Source: Pseudomonas putida (GTDB lineage Bacteria > Pseudomonadota > Gammaproteobacteria > Pseudomonadales > Pseudomonadaceae). Taken from it: 64,000 nucleotides of DNA. The notes below the pieces were generated by a model, which ran no database searches, was not told the origin of the DNA, and worked only from the letters and a program-made list of their open reading frames with translations. This document shows, piece after piece, positions 48,173 through 56,871 of this stretch. A program made the translations under genes and the position numbers. The stretch spans positions 248,001 through 312,000 of the forward strand of contig NZ_MKZO01000047.1 in the NCBI RefSeq assembly GCF_001941965.1, read 5' to 3'. The first letter of the stretch is position 1; each line of letters begins with the position of its first letter.

Positions 48173-49396
48173 TCAGCCAAGCACCGCCATCTGCCCCAAC
48201 TGCTCCGGCAAGGGAAACCCCAAGGTCCGATACCGCGGCGGATACAGGCTGACCTGCTCCAGCAAGCCACCGGCCTTGCTCTCCAGCTCCGCCCATGCCA
48301 CCAGCCGCGTATTGCTCACCCCGTCCGGCCCCAGTTCCACCAGGGCCACCCGGTCAGTGCGCGGCAGCAGGCTGTTTACCGTCTGCGTCCAACTGCACAT
48401 GGAGAAGGTGCGACCACCGCTGTCAGCCAGTTCGTAGAGCATGTAGCTGGCGACGAACAGGTCCTCGCTGCGCGCTTCGTGGAGCTTGTCGAGCAGTTCC
48501 TTCTGCGCGTGATAGGCGCCTTGCAGCAGCAGGTGGTCGAGGGTGGCGAGGCGGGCGAGCAGCATGTCGTCACTGGATTTGAACGCCACTACGCGCTGGT
48601 CCTGGTAAGTGAAGATCTGGCTGGACACCGGGCGGCCGTTTTCCTGGGCCTTGAAGCTCAGCTCGACCATCTGCCGCAACGCCGCCGGGTCATGGTCGCC
48701 GGCCACCAGCAGAACGTCGTTGGTGGGGATCATGAACACCGGCTGCCCCTTGATCGGCGCCCGTTGCAGGACATCCGGGAGCAAGGCGCGGCTGACGTCG
48801 TAACCATCGTTCCAGCGGCCGATGTACAGGCCCGGGACGATCTCCTCGAACGCTTCGGGCGTGCTCGCCCGGAGGTTGTCGCGGGCGATGCCCAAGGCAT
48901 CGTCCATGCTCAGGCCCCAGCCTGGTTCCGGGCCCTTGGTCAGGGTCGAGGTGGATTCCGGATGGTCGATGGCCAGGAGGATCACGCAGTCCTTGCCGAG
49001 GCTGCGGTGGATCACCTCGTAGCCGGCGCCGCCGGCTTCGCTGCGCAGATGGTGCAGGCGCACCTCTTCGAGCATGGCCAGGTTGCGGATCACCGGGCGC
49101 AGCAGCGGGCGCACCTCGTCGAGGCTGCGCGCGGCCTTGTCCCGCGAACGTAGCAGGGTCGCCACGTAGCCTTCGAGCACCGCGCTCTGTTTCGGGCGCT
49201 CGGCGTTTCGATAATCGCGAAAGGCGTTGTGCAGGTTGAAGTAGGCGCCATCGCCGTGGCGCAGCCGGAACTCGTCCGGCAGGTAGTCCAGCGGCTCTCG
49301 ATAACCTGCGCTGCGGGCGGCTTCGATCATCTTGCGGGCGAAGCCGTGTTCGTCGAGGGGGCGGTTGAAGACTTTGTCGAGCAGGGCGCCGAGCAC
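48173..49396 (-). CDS. DUF1444 (UPF0354)-like protein
   Basis: 407 residues from GTG 49396 with GGAGGAG 7 nt upstream. The middle reads LSMDDALGIARDNLRA, EEIVPGLYIGRWNDGYDVSRALLPDVLQR and GQPVFMIPTNDVLLVAGDHD, the order seen in DUF1444 proteins (A-x-NL, DGY-ASR-L, G-x-x-VF-x-P-x-D-L). The N-terminal 100 residues are helical with AYFNLHNAFRDYRNAER, resembling a tetratricopeptide-free helper domain. Cytoplasmic; role unknown. Confidence 0.6.
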   Translation of the reverse strand: MLGALLDKVFNRPLDEHGFARKMIEAARSAGYREPLDYLPDEFRLRHGDGAYFNLHNAFRDYRNAERPKQSAVLEGYVATLLRSRDKAARSLDEVRPLLRPVIRNLAMLEEVRLHHLRSEAGGAGYEVIHRSLGKDCVILLAIDHPESTSTLTKGPEPGWGLSMDDALGIARDNLRASTPEAFEEIVPGLYIGRWNDGYDVSRALLPDVLQRAPIKGQPVFMIPTNDVLLVAGDHDPAALRQMVELSFKAQENGRPVSSQIFTYQDQRVVAFKSSDDMLLARLATLDHLLLQGAYHAQKELLDKLHEARSEDLFVASYMLYELADSGGRTFSMCSWTQTVNSLLPRTDRVALVELGPDGVSNTRLVAWAELESKAGGLLEQVSLYPPRYRTLGFPLPEQLGQMAVLG

Positions 49397-49603
49397 GTGG
49401 GGCTCCTCCGTGAGTGGCAGTGGTCCATGACCCCGCGCGGCAACAGCGCGAGCCTGTAGATGACCGTGTTCAGCGAGGGAAATTCACTCATAGGGGCAAA
49501 CCCGTCCCGGGCAATCCTTCCAAAAACTGAACCCGGGCTTGCCTCGCGCTGCCGAAATCCCTGATAAAGACTCGTTTCCGAGCCGATCAAGGAGGGCTTT
49601 TCC

Positions 49604-50443
49604 GTGTCAGACAAACCCTATACCCCGCCCAGGGTCTGGACCTGGGACAAGGCCAGCGGTGGCCAGTTCGCCAACATCAACCGGCCGATCGCCGGTGCGA
49701 CCCATGAGCGCGAACTGCCCCAGGGCCGCCATCCGCTGCAGCTGTATTCCCTGGCCACACCTAACGGCGCCAAGGTCGGCATCCTGCTCGAGGAGTTGCT
49801 CGCGGCCGGCTTCAAGGATGCCGAGTACGACGCCTGGCTGATCCGCATCGGCGAGGGCGACCAGTTCGGCAGCGGCTTCGTCGAGCTCAATCCCAACTCG
49901 AAAATCCCGGCGCTGCTGGACACCCGGCAGAAACCGGCGGTGCGCCTGTTCGAGTCCGGCTCGATCCTGCTGTACCTGGCCGACTCCTTCGGCGCCTTCA
50001 TCCCCAAGGACCCGGCCAGGCGCGCCGAATGCCTGAACTGGCTGTTCTGGCAGATGAGCGGCGCCGGTTTCGTCGGTGGCGGCTTCGGGCATTTCTATGC
50101 CTATGCGCCGGAAAAGTTCGAGTACCCGATCAACCGCTACACCATGGAGGTCAAGCGCCTGCTCGACGTGCTGGACCGGCAATTGGCGGAAAACCGCTAT
50201 GTCGCCGGGGACGAATACAGCATCGCCGATATCGCCTGCTGGCCCTGGTTCGGCGAAATGCTGCGCAACAAGGTGTATGGCGCTGCCGAATTCCTCGACG
50301 CTGCCAGCTACACCCATGTGCTGCGCTGGGCCAACGAGATTGCCGAGCGCCCGGCGGTCAAGCGCGGGCAGCGGGTGAACAAGACCTGGGGGGATGAGGC
50401 GGAGCAGTTGCCGGAGCGGCATGCGGCGAGTGATTTCGACTGA
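49604..50443 (+). CDS. yghU: YghU-type glutathione S-transferase / disulfide-bond oxidoreductase
   Basis: 279 residues from GTG 49604 behind AAGGAGG. The start YTPPRVWTWDKASGGQFANINRPIAGATHE and GRHPLQLYSLATPNGAKVGILLEELL are diagnostic of YghU, a Nu-class GST that reduces organic disulfides using two glutathiones. The thioredoxin-like half ends about residue 130 (LFESGSILLYLAD); the helical C-terminal half carries YSIADIACWPW. Confidence 0.92.
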   Translation: MSDKPYTPPRVWTWDKASGGQFANINRPIAGATHERELPQGRHPLQLYSLATPNGAKVGILLEELLAAGFKDAEYDAWLIRIGEGDQFGSGFVELNPNSKIPALLDTRQKPAVRLFESGSILLYLADSFGAFIPKDPARRAECLNWLFWQMSGAGFVGGGFGHFYAYAPEKFEYPINRYTMEVKRLLDVLDRQLAENRYVAGDEYSIADIACWPWFGEMLRNKVYGAAEFLDAASYTHVLRWANEIAERPAVKRGQRVNKTWGDEAEQLPERHAASDFD

Positions 50444-50464
50444 TCGTCGCGGCGAGCGCAGTGG

Positions 50465-51631
50465 TCAGGTTCTGCAAGCCAGTCGCCAGGCCACCCAGCG
50501 CCCACCACTCACGAGCCAGACCACACCGGCAATCACCCCGACGCTGACCTGCATCCCCTGCACCCCGCCATGGCTGATCAGCTTGCCGGCGACGAAGGGG
50601 AAGCCGAACACTCCGATGAAATACGACAGGCTGAACAGCAGCAAGGCCTGCGCCGTCAGGCCCTGGGGCGCTTCATTGGCGGCGAGGCCGTTGATCACCG
50701 AGTAGTTCAGGCCATAGCCGACGCCGAGCAGTGCTGCCATCAACAGATAGCCGACGCTGTCATGTACCCAGCCGCCAAAGCCCAGTACCGCCAGGAGCAT
50801 CAGGCTGGTCAGCACCCAGGCGCTGGCGAACGGATTGCGCTTGACCACCCAGCCGGCGATCAGCAGCCGACAGCAGATCGCCGCGCCCATGAAGCCGATG
50901 AAGAACAGCGAATAATCCAGCCCCAGGCTCGCCGCGTAGCTGGTCTGGAAGCTGCCCATGCCGCCGAAGATCGCGCCGCCGAGGCCGACCAGCAGGATCG
51001 AGAATGCCGAGCGTGAGCCCAGTACCCGGCCGGTGGCGGCGAGGCTGATCTGCTCCCGTTCGGCGGGTTTCTGTCCGTCCAGGCCTGCACCAAGGCGCCA
51101 GAAATAGATGGCGCTCAAGGTCGCCGCCACGGCGGCACCGAAGAATGCGGTTTGCACCGGCAGGCCGCCGAGGCTGGCCAGCTTGCCCAGCAACGGTCCG
51201 CTGCCGATGCCGCTGAGCATGCTGCCGGAAAGCAGGGCGAAGCAGTGGGTGCGGCGCGCGGGCTCGACCATGGCCGCGACCATGATCGGGCCAAGGGTGT
51301 AGAAAATGCCCCAGCCAATGCCGAGCAGCACGCCGCAGCCCAGCAGGGCATTGCCCAGGCCGGGCACCAGGGCGAAGCCCAGCGAGGCCAGGACCAGTGA
51401 GACCGCTGCCCAGGCCACGCCACGGGCAGCGCCGATGCGCTGCATCAGGTGGCCGGAAAGCAGGACTGCGACCAGGGTAGTGCACATGGCCACGGCGAAC
51501 ACCTGGCCGGCGTCGCGCTCGTTACCGCCGAAAGAGTGCACCAGCAGCGACAGGAGGAAGGTCGCACCGTAGGAAATGGACAGCAGGAAGCAGGCGATGC
51601 AGAACAGGGTGAAGCGGGAACTGGCGGACAT
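50465..51631 (-). CDS. MFS transporter
   Basis: 388 residues, 12 membrane segments (LFCIACFLLSISYGATFLLSLLV at the start; SYFIGVFGFPFVAGKLI near the end). Of the general MFS_1 group; no diagnostic motif for substrate. ATG at 51631, from a longer frame to 51670. Stands alone between the YghU gene and a REP pair. Confidence 0.85.
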   Translation of the reverse strand: MSASSRFTLFCIACFLLSISYGATFLLSLLVHSFGGNERDAGQVFAVAMCTTLVAVLLSGHLMQRIGAARGVAWAAVSLVLASLGFALVPGLGNALLGCGVLLGIGWGIFYTLGPIMVAAMVEPARRTHCFALLSGSMLSGIGSGPLLGKLASLGGLPVQTAFFGAAVAATLSAIYFWRLGAGLDGQKPAEREQISLAATGRVLGSRSAFSILLVGLGGAIFGGMGSFQTSYAASLGLDYSLFFIGFMGAAICCRLLIAGWVVKRNPFASAWVLTSLMLLAVLGFGGWVHDSVGYLLMAALLGVGYGLNYSVINGLAANEAPQGLTAQALLLFSLSYFIGVFGFPFVAGKLISHGGVQGMQVSVGVIAGVVWLVSGGRWVAWRLACRT

Positions 51632-51739
51632 TGATACCTTCCGGGTCGGGGGAAGGTGTCGTTCTAGCATGGGCGGGGTGGGGGATTGTCATGGGAATGG
51701 TGGAGTTGAGTCAGGCAGATATTAATCTGTCGTTCGCCC

Positions 51740-51825
51740 GGGCCTCATCGCTGGCAAGCCAGCTCCCACAGGTATCGCGTGCGCCGCTGAACCTGTGGGA
51801 GCTGGCTTGCCAGCGATGAGGCCCT
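51740..51825. repeat. REP pair (BIME)
   Basis: GGGCCTCATCGCTGGCAAGC (from 51740) faces its inverse ending GCTTGCCAGCGATGAGGCCC (to 51825) around an 18-bp core; it lies in the gap between the MFS start and the end of the catabolic cluster. Confidence 0.92.
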
Positions 51826-51894
51826 GAAGAACACTCTCAACCTCTCAGGGTGCCAGCATCCGCCAACTCTCAGTGATCTCCCGACACAACCGCT

Positions 51895-52956
51895 TCACTC
51901 GGGAGACCCCGTCGGCTTTGGGGCGAAGCCCTGCCACCAGCCCGGTCGGTCGGCCTGTTGCTGGTAGCTCTCGACCCGATCCGCCGCACTGCCGAGCAAG
52001 GCCTCGACACTGCTGTCGCGACTGGCGACGTAGGCATCCAGCTCCTCGACGGCCCGGCTCAGGACTTCATAGCCGCCGGTAAACACCGCCGACGTCATCT
52101 CCGTGGCACAGGCCCCGGCCAACAGGAAGCGCGCCACATCCAGCCCGTTGCGCGCACCATTGGTGGCGATCAGCGGATAGTCATCGGCCATGGCCTTGCG
52201 CGTCAGCATCAGCCAGCGCGCCGTGAGGGGCAGGGCCCAGGCACCGCCGATGGCGGCACTGGTGCCCAGCAGCGGCAAACCGGTGTCGAGGTCCGGCAGG
52301 AAGCCCATGAAGCGCCCCATCATCACCACGCTGTCAGCCCCGCCACGGCGTGCCGCCTGGGCCAGGCCGACGACATCCTCGCTTTGCCCGGTGAGCTTGA
52401 TCCACAGCGGCAGGCGGGTCGCTTCGCGGATCCTGCGGACGATCGTCTCGATCCGCGCCGCGCCACGTTCCAGGACGATGGCGCCCTTGGCCGCTTCCTC
52501 GCCATGGGGCGCACCGATATTCAGCTCCAGCACCCGCAACCCGGCCTGCTCGATGCGCCGGGCAAATTCGGCGCATTGCTCCAGGTCGCTGAGGATCAGG
52601 CTCGGCACCACATAGCTGTCCAGCATCCGCGCTTCGCGGTCGAGCCCGGCCAGTTCTTCCAGCCACTGGTCGAAGTCCCGCTGGACCAGCCCGGAGCGCC
52701 CGAACAGATGGGCATCGGCCGGCGGCGCGAAGTTCCACGGCAGGCGCCGCCAGTGGCTGTCCAGCAGCACGTAGTCGGTCTTGTCCAGCTGGGCCTTGGC
52801 GGCCTGGGACTCGTTGGTGGATTTCGCCACCACCGCCCCGGCGCCGCTGTGCAGGGCGGCGCGGATCGCCTCGGCGGTCATGGTCTGCTCGCCGGCGCCG
52901 CAGATCACCGGGTTCTTCAGGGTCAGGTTGCCGATGCGGGTGGTGAGTCGGGTCAT
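51895..52956 (-). CDS. dihydroorotate-dehydrogenase-like flavoprotein
   Basis: 353 residues, FMN-binding TIM barrel. LTTRIGNLTLKNPVICGAGE, AGAVVAKSTNESQAAK, LELNIGAPHGEEA (in place of N-x-SCPH), LPLWIKLTG and the phosphate region LIATNGARNGLDVARFLLAGACATEMTSA follow the class 1 DHODH/PreA plan. It probably reduces or oxidises a C=C bond in a ring or amide substrate, not orotate. ATG at 52956; a GTG at 52968 overlapping the upstream stop (GTGA) is a good alternative. Last gene of the leftward arm. Confidence 0.82.
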   Translation of the reverse strand: MTRLTTRIGNLTLKNPVICGAGEQTMTAEAIRAALHSGAGAVVAKSTNESQAAKAQLDKTDYVLLDSHWRRLPWNFAPPADAHLFGRSGLVQRDFDQWLEELAGLDREARMLDSYVVPSLILSDLEQCAEFARRIEQAGLRVLELNIGAPHGEEAAKGAIVLERGAARIETIVRRIREATRLPLWIKLTGQSEDVVGLAQAARRGGADSVVMMGRFMGFLPDLDTGLPLLGTSAAIGGAWALPLTARWLMLTRKAMADDYPLIATNGARNGLDVARFLLAGACATEMTSAVFTGGYEVLSRAVEELDAYVASRDSSVEALLGSAADRVESYQQQADRPGWWQGFAPKPTGSPE

Positions 52957-52964
52957 GACGGCGC

Positions 52965-53897
52965 TCACAGGTTCATCAGCCGGGCGGCGTTGCCGGAGAT
53001 CATCTTGCGGATATCGGCGTCGCTGTATTCCAGGTCGAGCAACTGGCCGATCACGTTGCGGAAACCGTCGGCGATGCTCGGGTTGCCCTGCTGGCCAAGG
53101 TCGGAACCGAGGATGGTGAGGTCGATGGTGCCGGCCTCGATCACCTGGCGCAGGAAGGTGTCGTCATAGAACTTGAACTTGGAGCCCGGGACCCACATGC
53201 ACATCGAGTGCTCCATGAACACGCCTTCCCTGGCCAGCTGGCGCATGTCGTCGAGGGTGGCGTCCACGACATAAGTCGGGTGGTTGACCAGCAGGCGCTT
53301 GACCCCGCGCTTGCGCGCTTCCTCGAACAGCGGCCAGATCTCGCGGATATTCAGGTGCCCGGCGGAGAGCACCACGTCCTGGGCGGCGATCAGGTCGAGG
53401 ATGGCCTTGACCTCTTCCTTCAGCTTGCCGTCGTCATCGAGCACGGTCAGCGGGATCGGCTGCAGCATGCGCTGGGTGGTCTGGGGGAATTTCTCGACGA
53501 ACTTCACGTCCTGGTGATGGTGGGCAATGTGGTTGGCCGAGGAGAAGGTCGGCATCCACACCAGCTTGGCGCCCAGGTTCAGGCCGTGCTCCACCGCATG
53601 CACGTTGAGGCCGCCCACCGAGTTGTTCAGCGGCACGCCGGAGAGCATGTGCACGTCGAGTTCACTGAAGTGCTTGTTGAGCAGGGTGGTGACCGGCGTG
53701 CAACTGTAGTAGTGGTCCTTGAGCAACACGGCCTTGAGCCCGGCCTCGGAGGCTTCGCGCATGGCTTCGATATGGTCGCAGTAGCGCGGCATCACCGAAG
53801 GGCCGCTGTGGCAGTGCAGGTCGATGGCGCCGCGCAGCAGGTCGTTGATGCGGGCCTGGCGTTCTTCGCTGGCAGTCGGGGTCAGGATGGCATTCAT
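52965..53897 (-). CDS. DUF6282-type amidohydrolase
   Basis: 310 residues. Metal-dependent TIM-barrel hydrolase: first His pair in AIDLHCHSGPS, then KAVLLKDHYY (possible bridging Lys), VVLSAGHLNIREIW, LLVNHPTY and a final Asp in TILGSDLGQQGNP. This matches the DUF6282 group of the amidohydrolase superfamily, with no known substrate. Same strand and operon as the aldolase gene (32-base gap). Confidence 0.82.
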   Translation of the reverse strand: MNAILTPTASEERQARINDLLRGAIDLHCHSGPSVMPRYCDHIEAMREASEAGLKAVLLKDHYYSCTPVTTLLNKHFSELDVHMLSGVPLNNSVGGLNVHAVEHGLNLGAKLVWMPTFSSANHIAHHHQDVKFVEKFPQTTQRMLQPIPLTVLDDDGKLKEEVKAILDLIAAQDVVLSAGHLNIREIWPLFEEARKRGVKRLLVNHPTYVVDATLDDMRQLAREGVFMEHSMCMWVPGSKFKFYDDTFLRQVIEAGTIDLTILGSDLGQQGNPSIADGFRNVIGQLLDLEYSDADIRKMISGNAARLMNL

Positions 53898-53929
53898 GGC
53901 AGGTACCTCTTTTTTATTGTCGGGTGGGG

Positions 53930-54697
53930 TCAGCGGGCGCGGTTGCGCAGGTGCCTGACCTGTTGGCTCCAGCCGGCGCGCAGCAGCGCCTGGTCGGAGC
54001 CGAGAATGAACAGGGTCACGCCGCGTTCGGCGAAACGGTCGAGATCCTCGAGGCTGGCGACGAAGATCCCGGCGGTCTTGCCGGCGCTGCGGGCGGCATC
54101 GATGGCACGCAGGGTGGCGTCCTCGACCCGGGGATCGTCGAGGCGGCTGGCGCCGAGGGACACGCTGAGGTCGGCACGCCCCACCAGCAGGCAGTCGATC
54201 TCGGCGACGGCGGCGATGGCCGCCAGGTTGTCCAGCGCTTCACGGTCCTCGATCTGCGCGACCATGGCGTGGCGACCGTCTTCCGCCGCCAGGTGCTCGG
54301 CCAGGTTGGCGCGGCCATAACCACCGGCCCGGGGCGAGTTGGAGAAGCCCCGGCAACCGTCGCGATAACGGGTCGCGGCCAGCACGTGGCGGGCTTGTTC
54401 GGCGCCGACGATATGCGGCAGCACCAGGCCGTCGGCGCCCAGGTCCAGGGCCTGGAGCAGGGTGGCCGGGCGCTGGTCGGCTACTCGCACCAAGCCCGCC
54501 ACTGAAGCGGCACGGCAGGCGAGCAGGGTGCGGTCCAGGCTGGCGGCATCGAAGGGTGCGTGCTCGGTGTCCAGCACCACACCGTCCAGCCCGGCATCCC
54601 CGGCGATCTCCACCACGGCATGGGCCGGGGTCTTGATAAAACTGGTCAGCAGGGTGTCCCCGGCGCGCAGGCGCTGGGTGAAGGTCGGGCTGATCAT
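53930..54697 (-). CDS. HpcH/HpaI-type aldolase
   Basis: 255 residues. TLLTSFIKTPAHAVVEIAGDAGLDGVVLDTEHAPFDAASL and GADGLVLPHIVGAEQAR match class II (metal) pyruvate aldolases; Glu in VAQIEDREAL and Asp in ADLSVSLG-type (VGRADLSVSLG) complete the metal site. Splits a 2-keto-4-hydroxy acid to pyruvate plus an aldehyde, which the divergent aldehyde dehydrogenase could take. Overlaps the cupin gene by 4 bases (ATGA at 54694-54697). Confidence 0.87.
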   Translation of the reverse strand: MISPTFTQRLRAGDTLLTSFIKTPAHAVVEIAGDAGLDGVVLDTEHAPFDAASLDRTLLACRAASVAGLVRVADQRPATLLQALDLGADGLVLPHIVGAEQARHVLAATRYRDGCRGFSNSPRAGGYGRANLAEHLAAEDGRHAMVAQIEDREALDNLAAIAAVAEIDCLLVGRADLSVSLGASRLDDPRVEDATLRAIDAARSAGKTAGIFVASLEDLDRFAERGVTLFILGSDQALLRAGWSQQVRHLRNRAR

Positions 54698-55086
54698 GCC
54701 GAGGCTTCCACGTTGGCGAACTCGGTGGCCTGGTATTCGATCAGGTGGCGGTAGTCGTCGCGGATCGGCGAGAACACGTCGAGGTTCATCACCACCTCGT
54801 CACCCAGCGGCTCGGCGTAGTGCACCACGTGCGGCGGGATGCGGATCATGCTGCCGGGGCCGCCCTCGACCACCTCGTCGTCCAGGTGAAAGCGCACCCG
54901 GCCCTGCACGATGATCACCAGTTGCTCGAAGGTGTGGCTGTGGGGGAAGACATCCATACCCGGGCTCAGCCAGTTCATCACGCACAGGGTGTCGTCGCCG
55001 CGGAAGGCGACGCGCTCCACGCCCTTGCGTACCACTTCGCGGGGCAGATCGTTCCAGTTATGCAGCAGGGCTTGGGCGAGGCTCAT
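54694..55086 (-). CDS. cupin-domain protein
   Basis: 130 residues, single cupin. Metal motif: FPHSHTFEQLVIIVQGRVRFHLDDEVVEGGPGSMIRIPPHVVHYAEPL. ATG at 55086 with GGAG 8 nt upstream. Likely a small isomerase, decarboxylase or ligand-binding accessory of the pathway. First gene of the leftward arm, coupled to the aldolase. Confidence 0.85.
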   Translation of the reverse strand: MSLAQALLHNWNDLPREVVRKGVERVAFRGDDTLCVMNWLSPGMDVFPHSHTFEQLVIIVQGRVRFHLDDEVVEGGPGSMIRIPPHVVHYAEPLGDEVVMNLDVFSPIRDDYRHLIEYQATEFANVEASA

Positions 55087-55105
55087 CGGTATCACTCCGT
55101 ATTGT

Positions 55106-55122
55106 ATTTCTTTTGTAGGAAT
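55106..55122. promoter_or_regulatory. dyad operator, left copy
   Basis: ATTTCT-TTTGT-AGGAAT, 6-5-6 with one mismatch, 20 bp before the cupin ATG on the leftward promoter. The same 17-bp pattern lies at 55238 at the rightward promoter. Confidence 0.55.
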
Positions 55123-55237
55123 ATTGTTTCGCTGTTCGATAAAGCTAATCCTCGCTGGCAGCGCCGGTCAAGTGCCTTTTTCATGCCTTGACAGGTGCTC
55201 GGATCGCCTCATAGGATGTGTCGCACACCAAAACAAC

Positions 55238-55254
55238 ATTTCTATGCAAGAAAT
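55238..55254. promoter_or_regulatory. dyad operator, right copy
   Basis: ATTTCT-ATGCA-AGAAAT, perfect 6-5-6, 25 bp before the aldehyde dehydrogenase ATG. Together with the left copy it gives a consensus ATTYCT-N5-AGAAAT, likely bound by the local IclR protein. Confidence 0.6.
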
Positions 55255-55278
55255 AGAAAGCTCTGGAGGAGTTGGTCC

Positions 55279-56709
55279 ATGCGCGTTATCGAGTCTCTTC
55301 TTATCGATGGTCAATGGTCGGCAGGTGGCCATGAGCGCCAGGCCGATGTGTTCAACCCCGCCACGGGCGAGCTGATCGCCCGCCTGGGCCTGGCCTCCAC
55401 TGCCGATCTGGACCGCGCCCTGGCCGCTGCCCAGCGCGGTTTCCAGGCCTGGCGCAAGGTCTCGGCCTACGAGCGCTCCAAGGTGCTGCGCCGTGCCGCC
55501 GACCTGGTGCGCGAGCGTTCCGATGAAATCGCCGCGCTGATTACCCTGGAGCAGGGCAAGCCGCTGGCCGAGGCGAAGATGGAAGCTTTCGGTGCCGGCG
55601 ACCATATCGACTGGTACGCCGAAGAGGGGCGGCGCGCCTACGGCCGGGTGATTCCGCCGCGTGCCCGTGGCGTGCGCCAGGTGGTGCTGCGCGAGCCGAT
55701 CGGCCCGGTGGCGGCGTTCAGCCCGTGGAACTTCCCGGTCAGCCAGCTGGTGCGCAAGATCGCCGGGGCGCTGGCGGCAGGTTGCTCGATCATCGCCAAG
55801 GGCCCGGAGGAAACCCCGTCGTCCTGCATCGAGCTGTGCCGCGCGTTTCAGGATGCCGGGGTGCCGCCGGGCGTGCTGAACCTGGTGTTCGGCGTGCCGG
55901 CGGAGGTGTCCGACTACCTGATCCGTTCCGAGGTGATCCGCAAGGTGTCCTTCACCGGTTCCGTGCCGGTGGGGCGTGCGCTGGGCGCTCTGGCCGGGCA
56001 GTACCTCAAGCGCTGCACCCTGGAGCTGGGCGGGCATGCGCCGTTCATCGTTTGCGATGACGTCGATGTCGAGGCGGTGGCCGCGCTGGGCGCTGGCCTG
56101 AAATTCCGCAACGGCGGGCAGATCTGCGCCTCGCCGACCCGTTTCTATGTGCAGGATGCGGTGTACGACCAGTTCGTCGCGGCCTTCTGCCGTGCCGGTG
56201 CCGGTTTGAAGATGGGCGATGGCCAGGACCCGTCCAGCCAGCTCGGCCCGCTGGCCAACCCGCGGCGGGTGGCGGCGGTGCAGGAGTATGTCGACGATGC
56301 CCTGGCGGTGGGGGCACAACTGGCCCTGGGCGGTCAGCGCGGGGAGGGCGAGGGCTTCTTCTATCCGGCCACGGTGCTGACGGGCGTGCCGGAGAATGCC
56401 CGGGTCATGAGCGAAGAGCCGTTCGGACCGATCGCCTCGATCGTGCGTTTCTCCACGTTGGAGGACGTGATCGACAAGGCCAACAGCCTGCCGTTTGGCC
56501 TGGCTGCGTTCGCCTTCACCCGTTCGATCCAGCGCGCCACCTTGCTCGCTGACGAACTGGAGTCGGGGATGGTCTCGATCAACCACTTCGGCCTGGCCGC
56601 GCCGGAAACGCCGTTCGGCGGTGTGAAGGACAGCGGCTATGGCAGCGAGGGCGGCAGCGAAGGGCTGGACGCCTACTTCACCACCAAGTTCGTCAGCCAG
56701 GTGGGCTGA
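55279..56709 (+). CDS. NAD(P)-dependent aldehyde dehydrogenase
   Basis: 476 residues. NAD fold with FSPWNFPVSQLVRKIAGALAAGC, general base Glu in LELGGHAPFIV, catalytic Cys in NGGQICASPTRF, and EEPFGPIASIVRF. Similar to succinate-semialdehyde/glyceraldehyde dehydrogenases. ATG at 55279 behind GGAGGAG. First gene of the rightward arm; the aldehyde may come from the aldolase on the other arm or from the GMC oxidase. Confidence 0.93.
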   Translation: MRVIESLLIDGQWSAGGHERQADVFNPATGELIARLGLASTADLDRALAAAQRGFQAWRKVSAYERSKVLRRAADLVRERSDEIAALITLEQGKPLAEAKMEAFGAGDHIDWYAEEGRRAYGRVIPPRARGVRQVVLREPIGPVAAFSPWNFPVSQLVRKIAGALAAGCSIIAKGPEETPSSCIELCRAFQDAGVPPGVLNLVFGVPAEVSDYLIRSEVIRKVSFTGSVPVGRALGALAGQYLKRCTLELGGHAPFIVCDDVDVEAVAALGAGLKFRNGGQICASPTRFYVQDAVYDQFVAAFCRAGAGLKMGDGQDPSSQLGPLANPRRVAAVQEYVDDALAVGAQLALGGQRGEGEGFFYPATVLTGVPENARVMSEEPFGPIASIVRFSTLEDVIDKANSLPFGLAAFAFTRSIQRATLLADELESGMVSINHFGLAAPETPFGGVKDSGYGSEGGSEGLDAYFTTKFVSQVG

Positions 56710-56742
56710 TCGAGCACATGACCTCCTGAGCTAGCAGGGAAC

Positions 56743-56819
56743 CTGTGGGAGCTGGCTTGCCAGCGATAGCGATAGTGAATTCACTGACGTCATCGCTGGC
56801 AAGCCAGCTCCCACAAGGT
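56743..56819. repeat. REP pair (BIME)
   Basis: CTGTGGGAGCTGGCTTGCCA (from 56743) and its inverse GGCAAGCCAGCTCCCACAAGG (to 56819) between the aldehyde dehydrogenase and GMC genes. Confidence 0.92.
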
Positions 56820-56871
56820 CCGCGCCGCTCCCGCTTCTTGAGTCCAACGACTTATGGCGAGAACAAGAACA

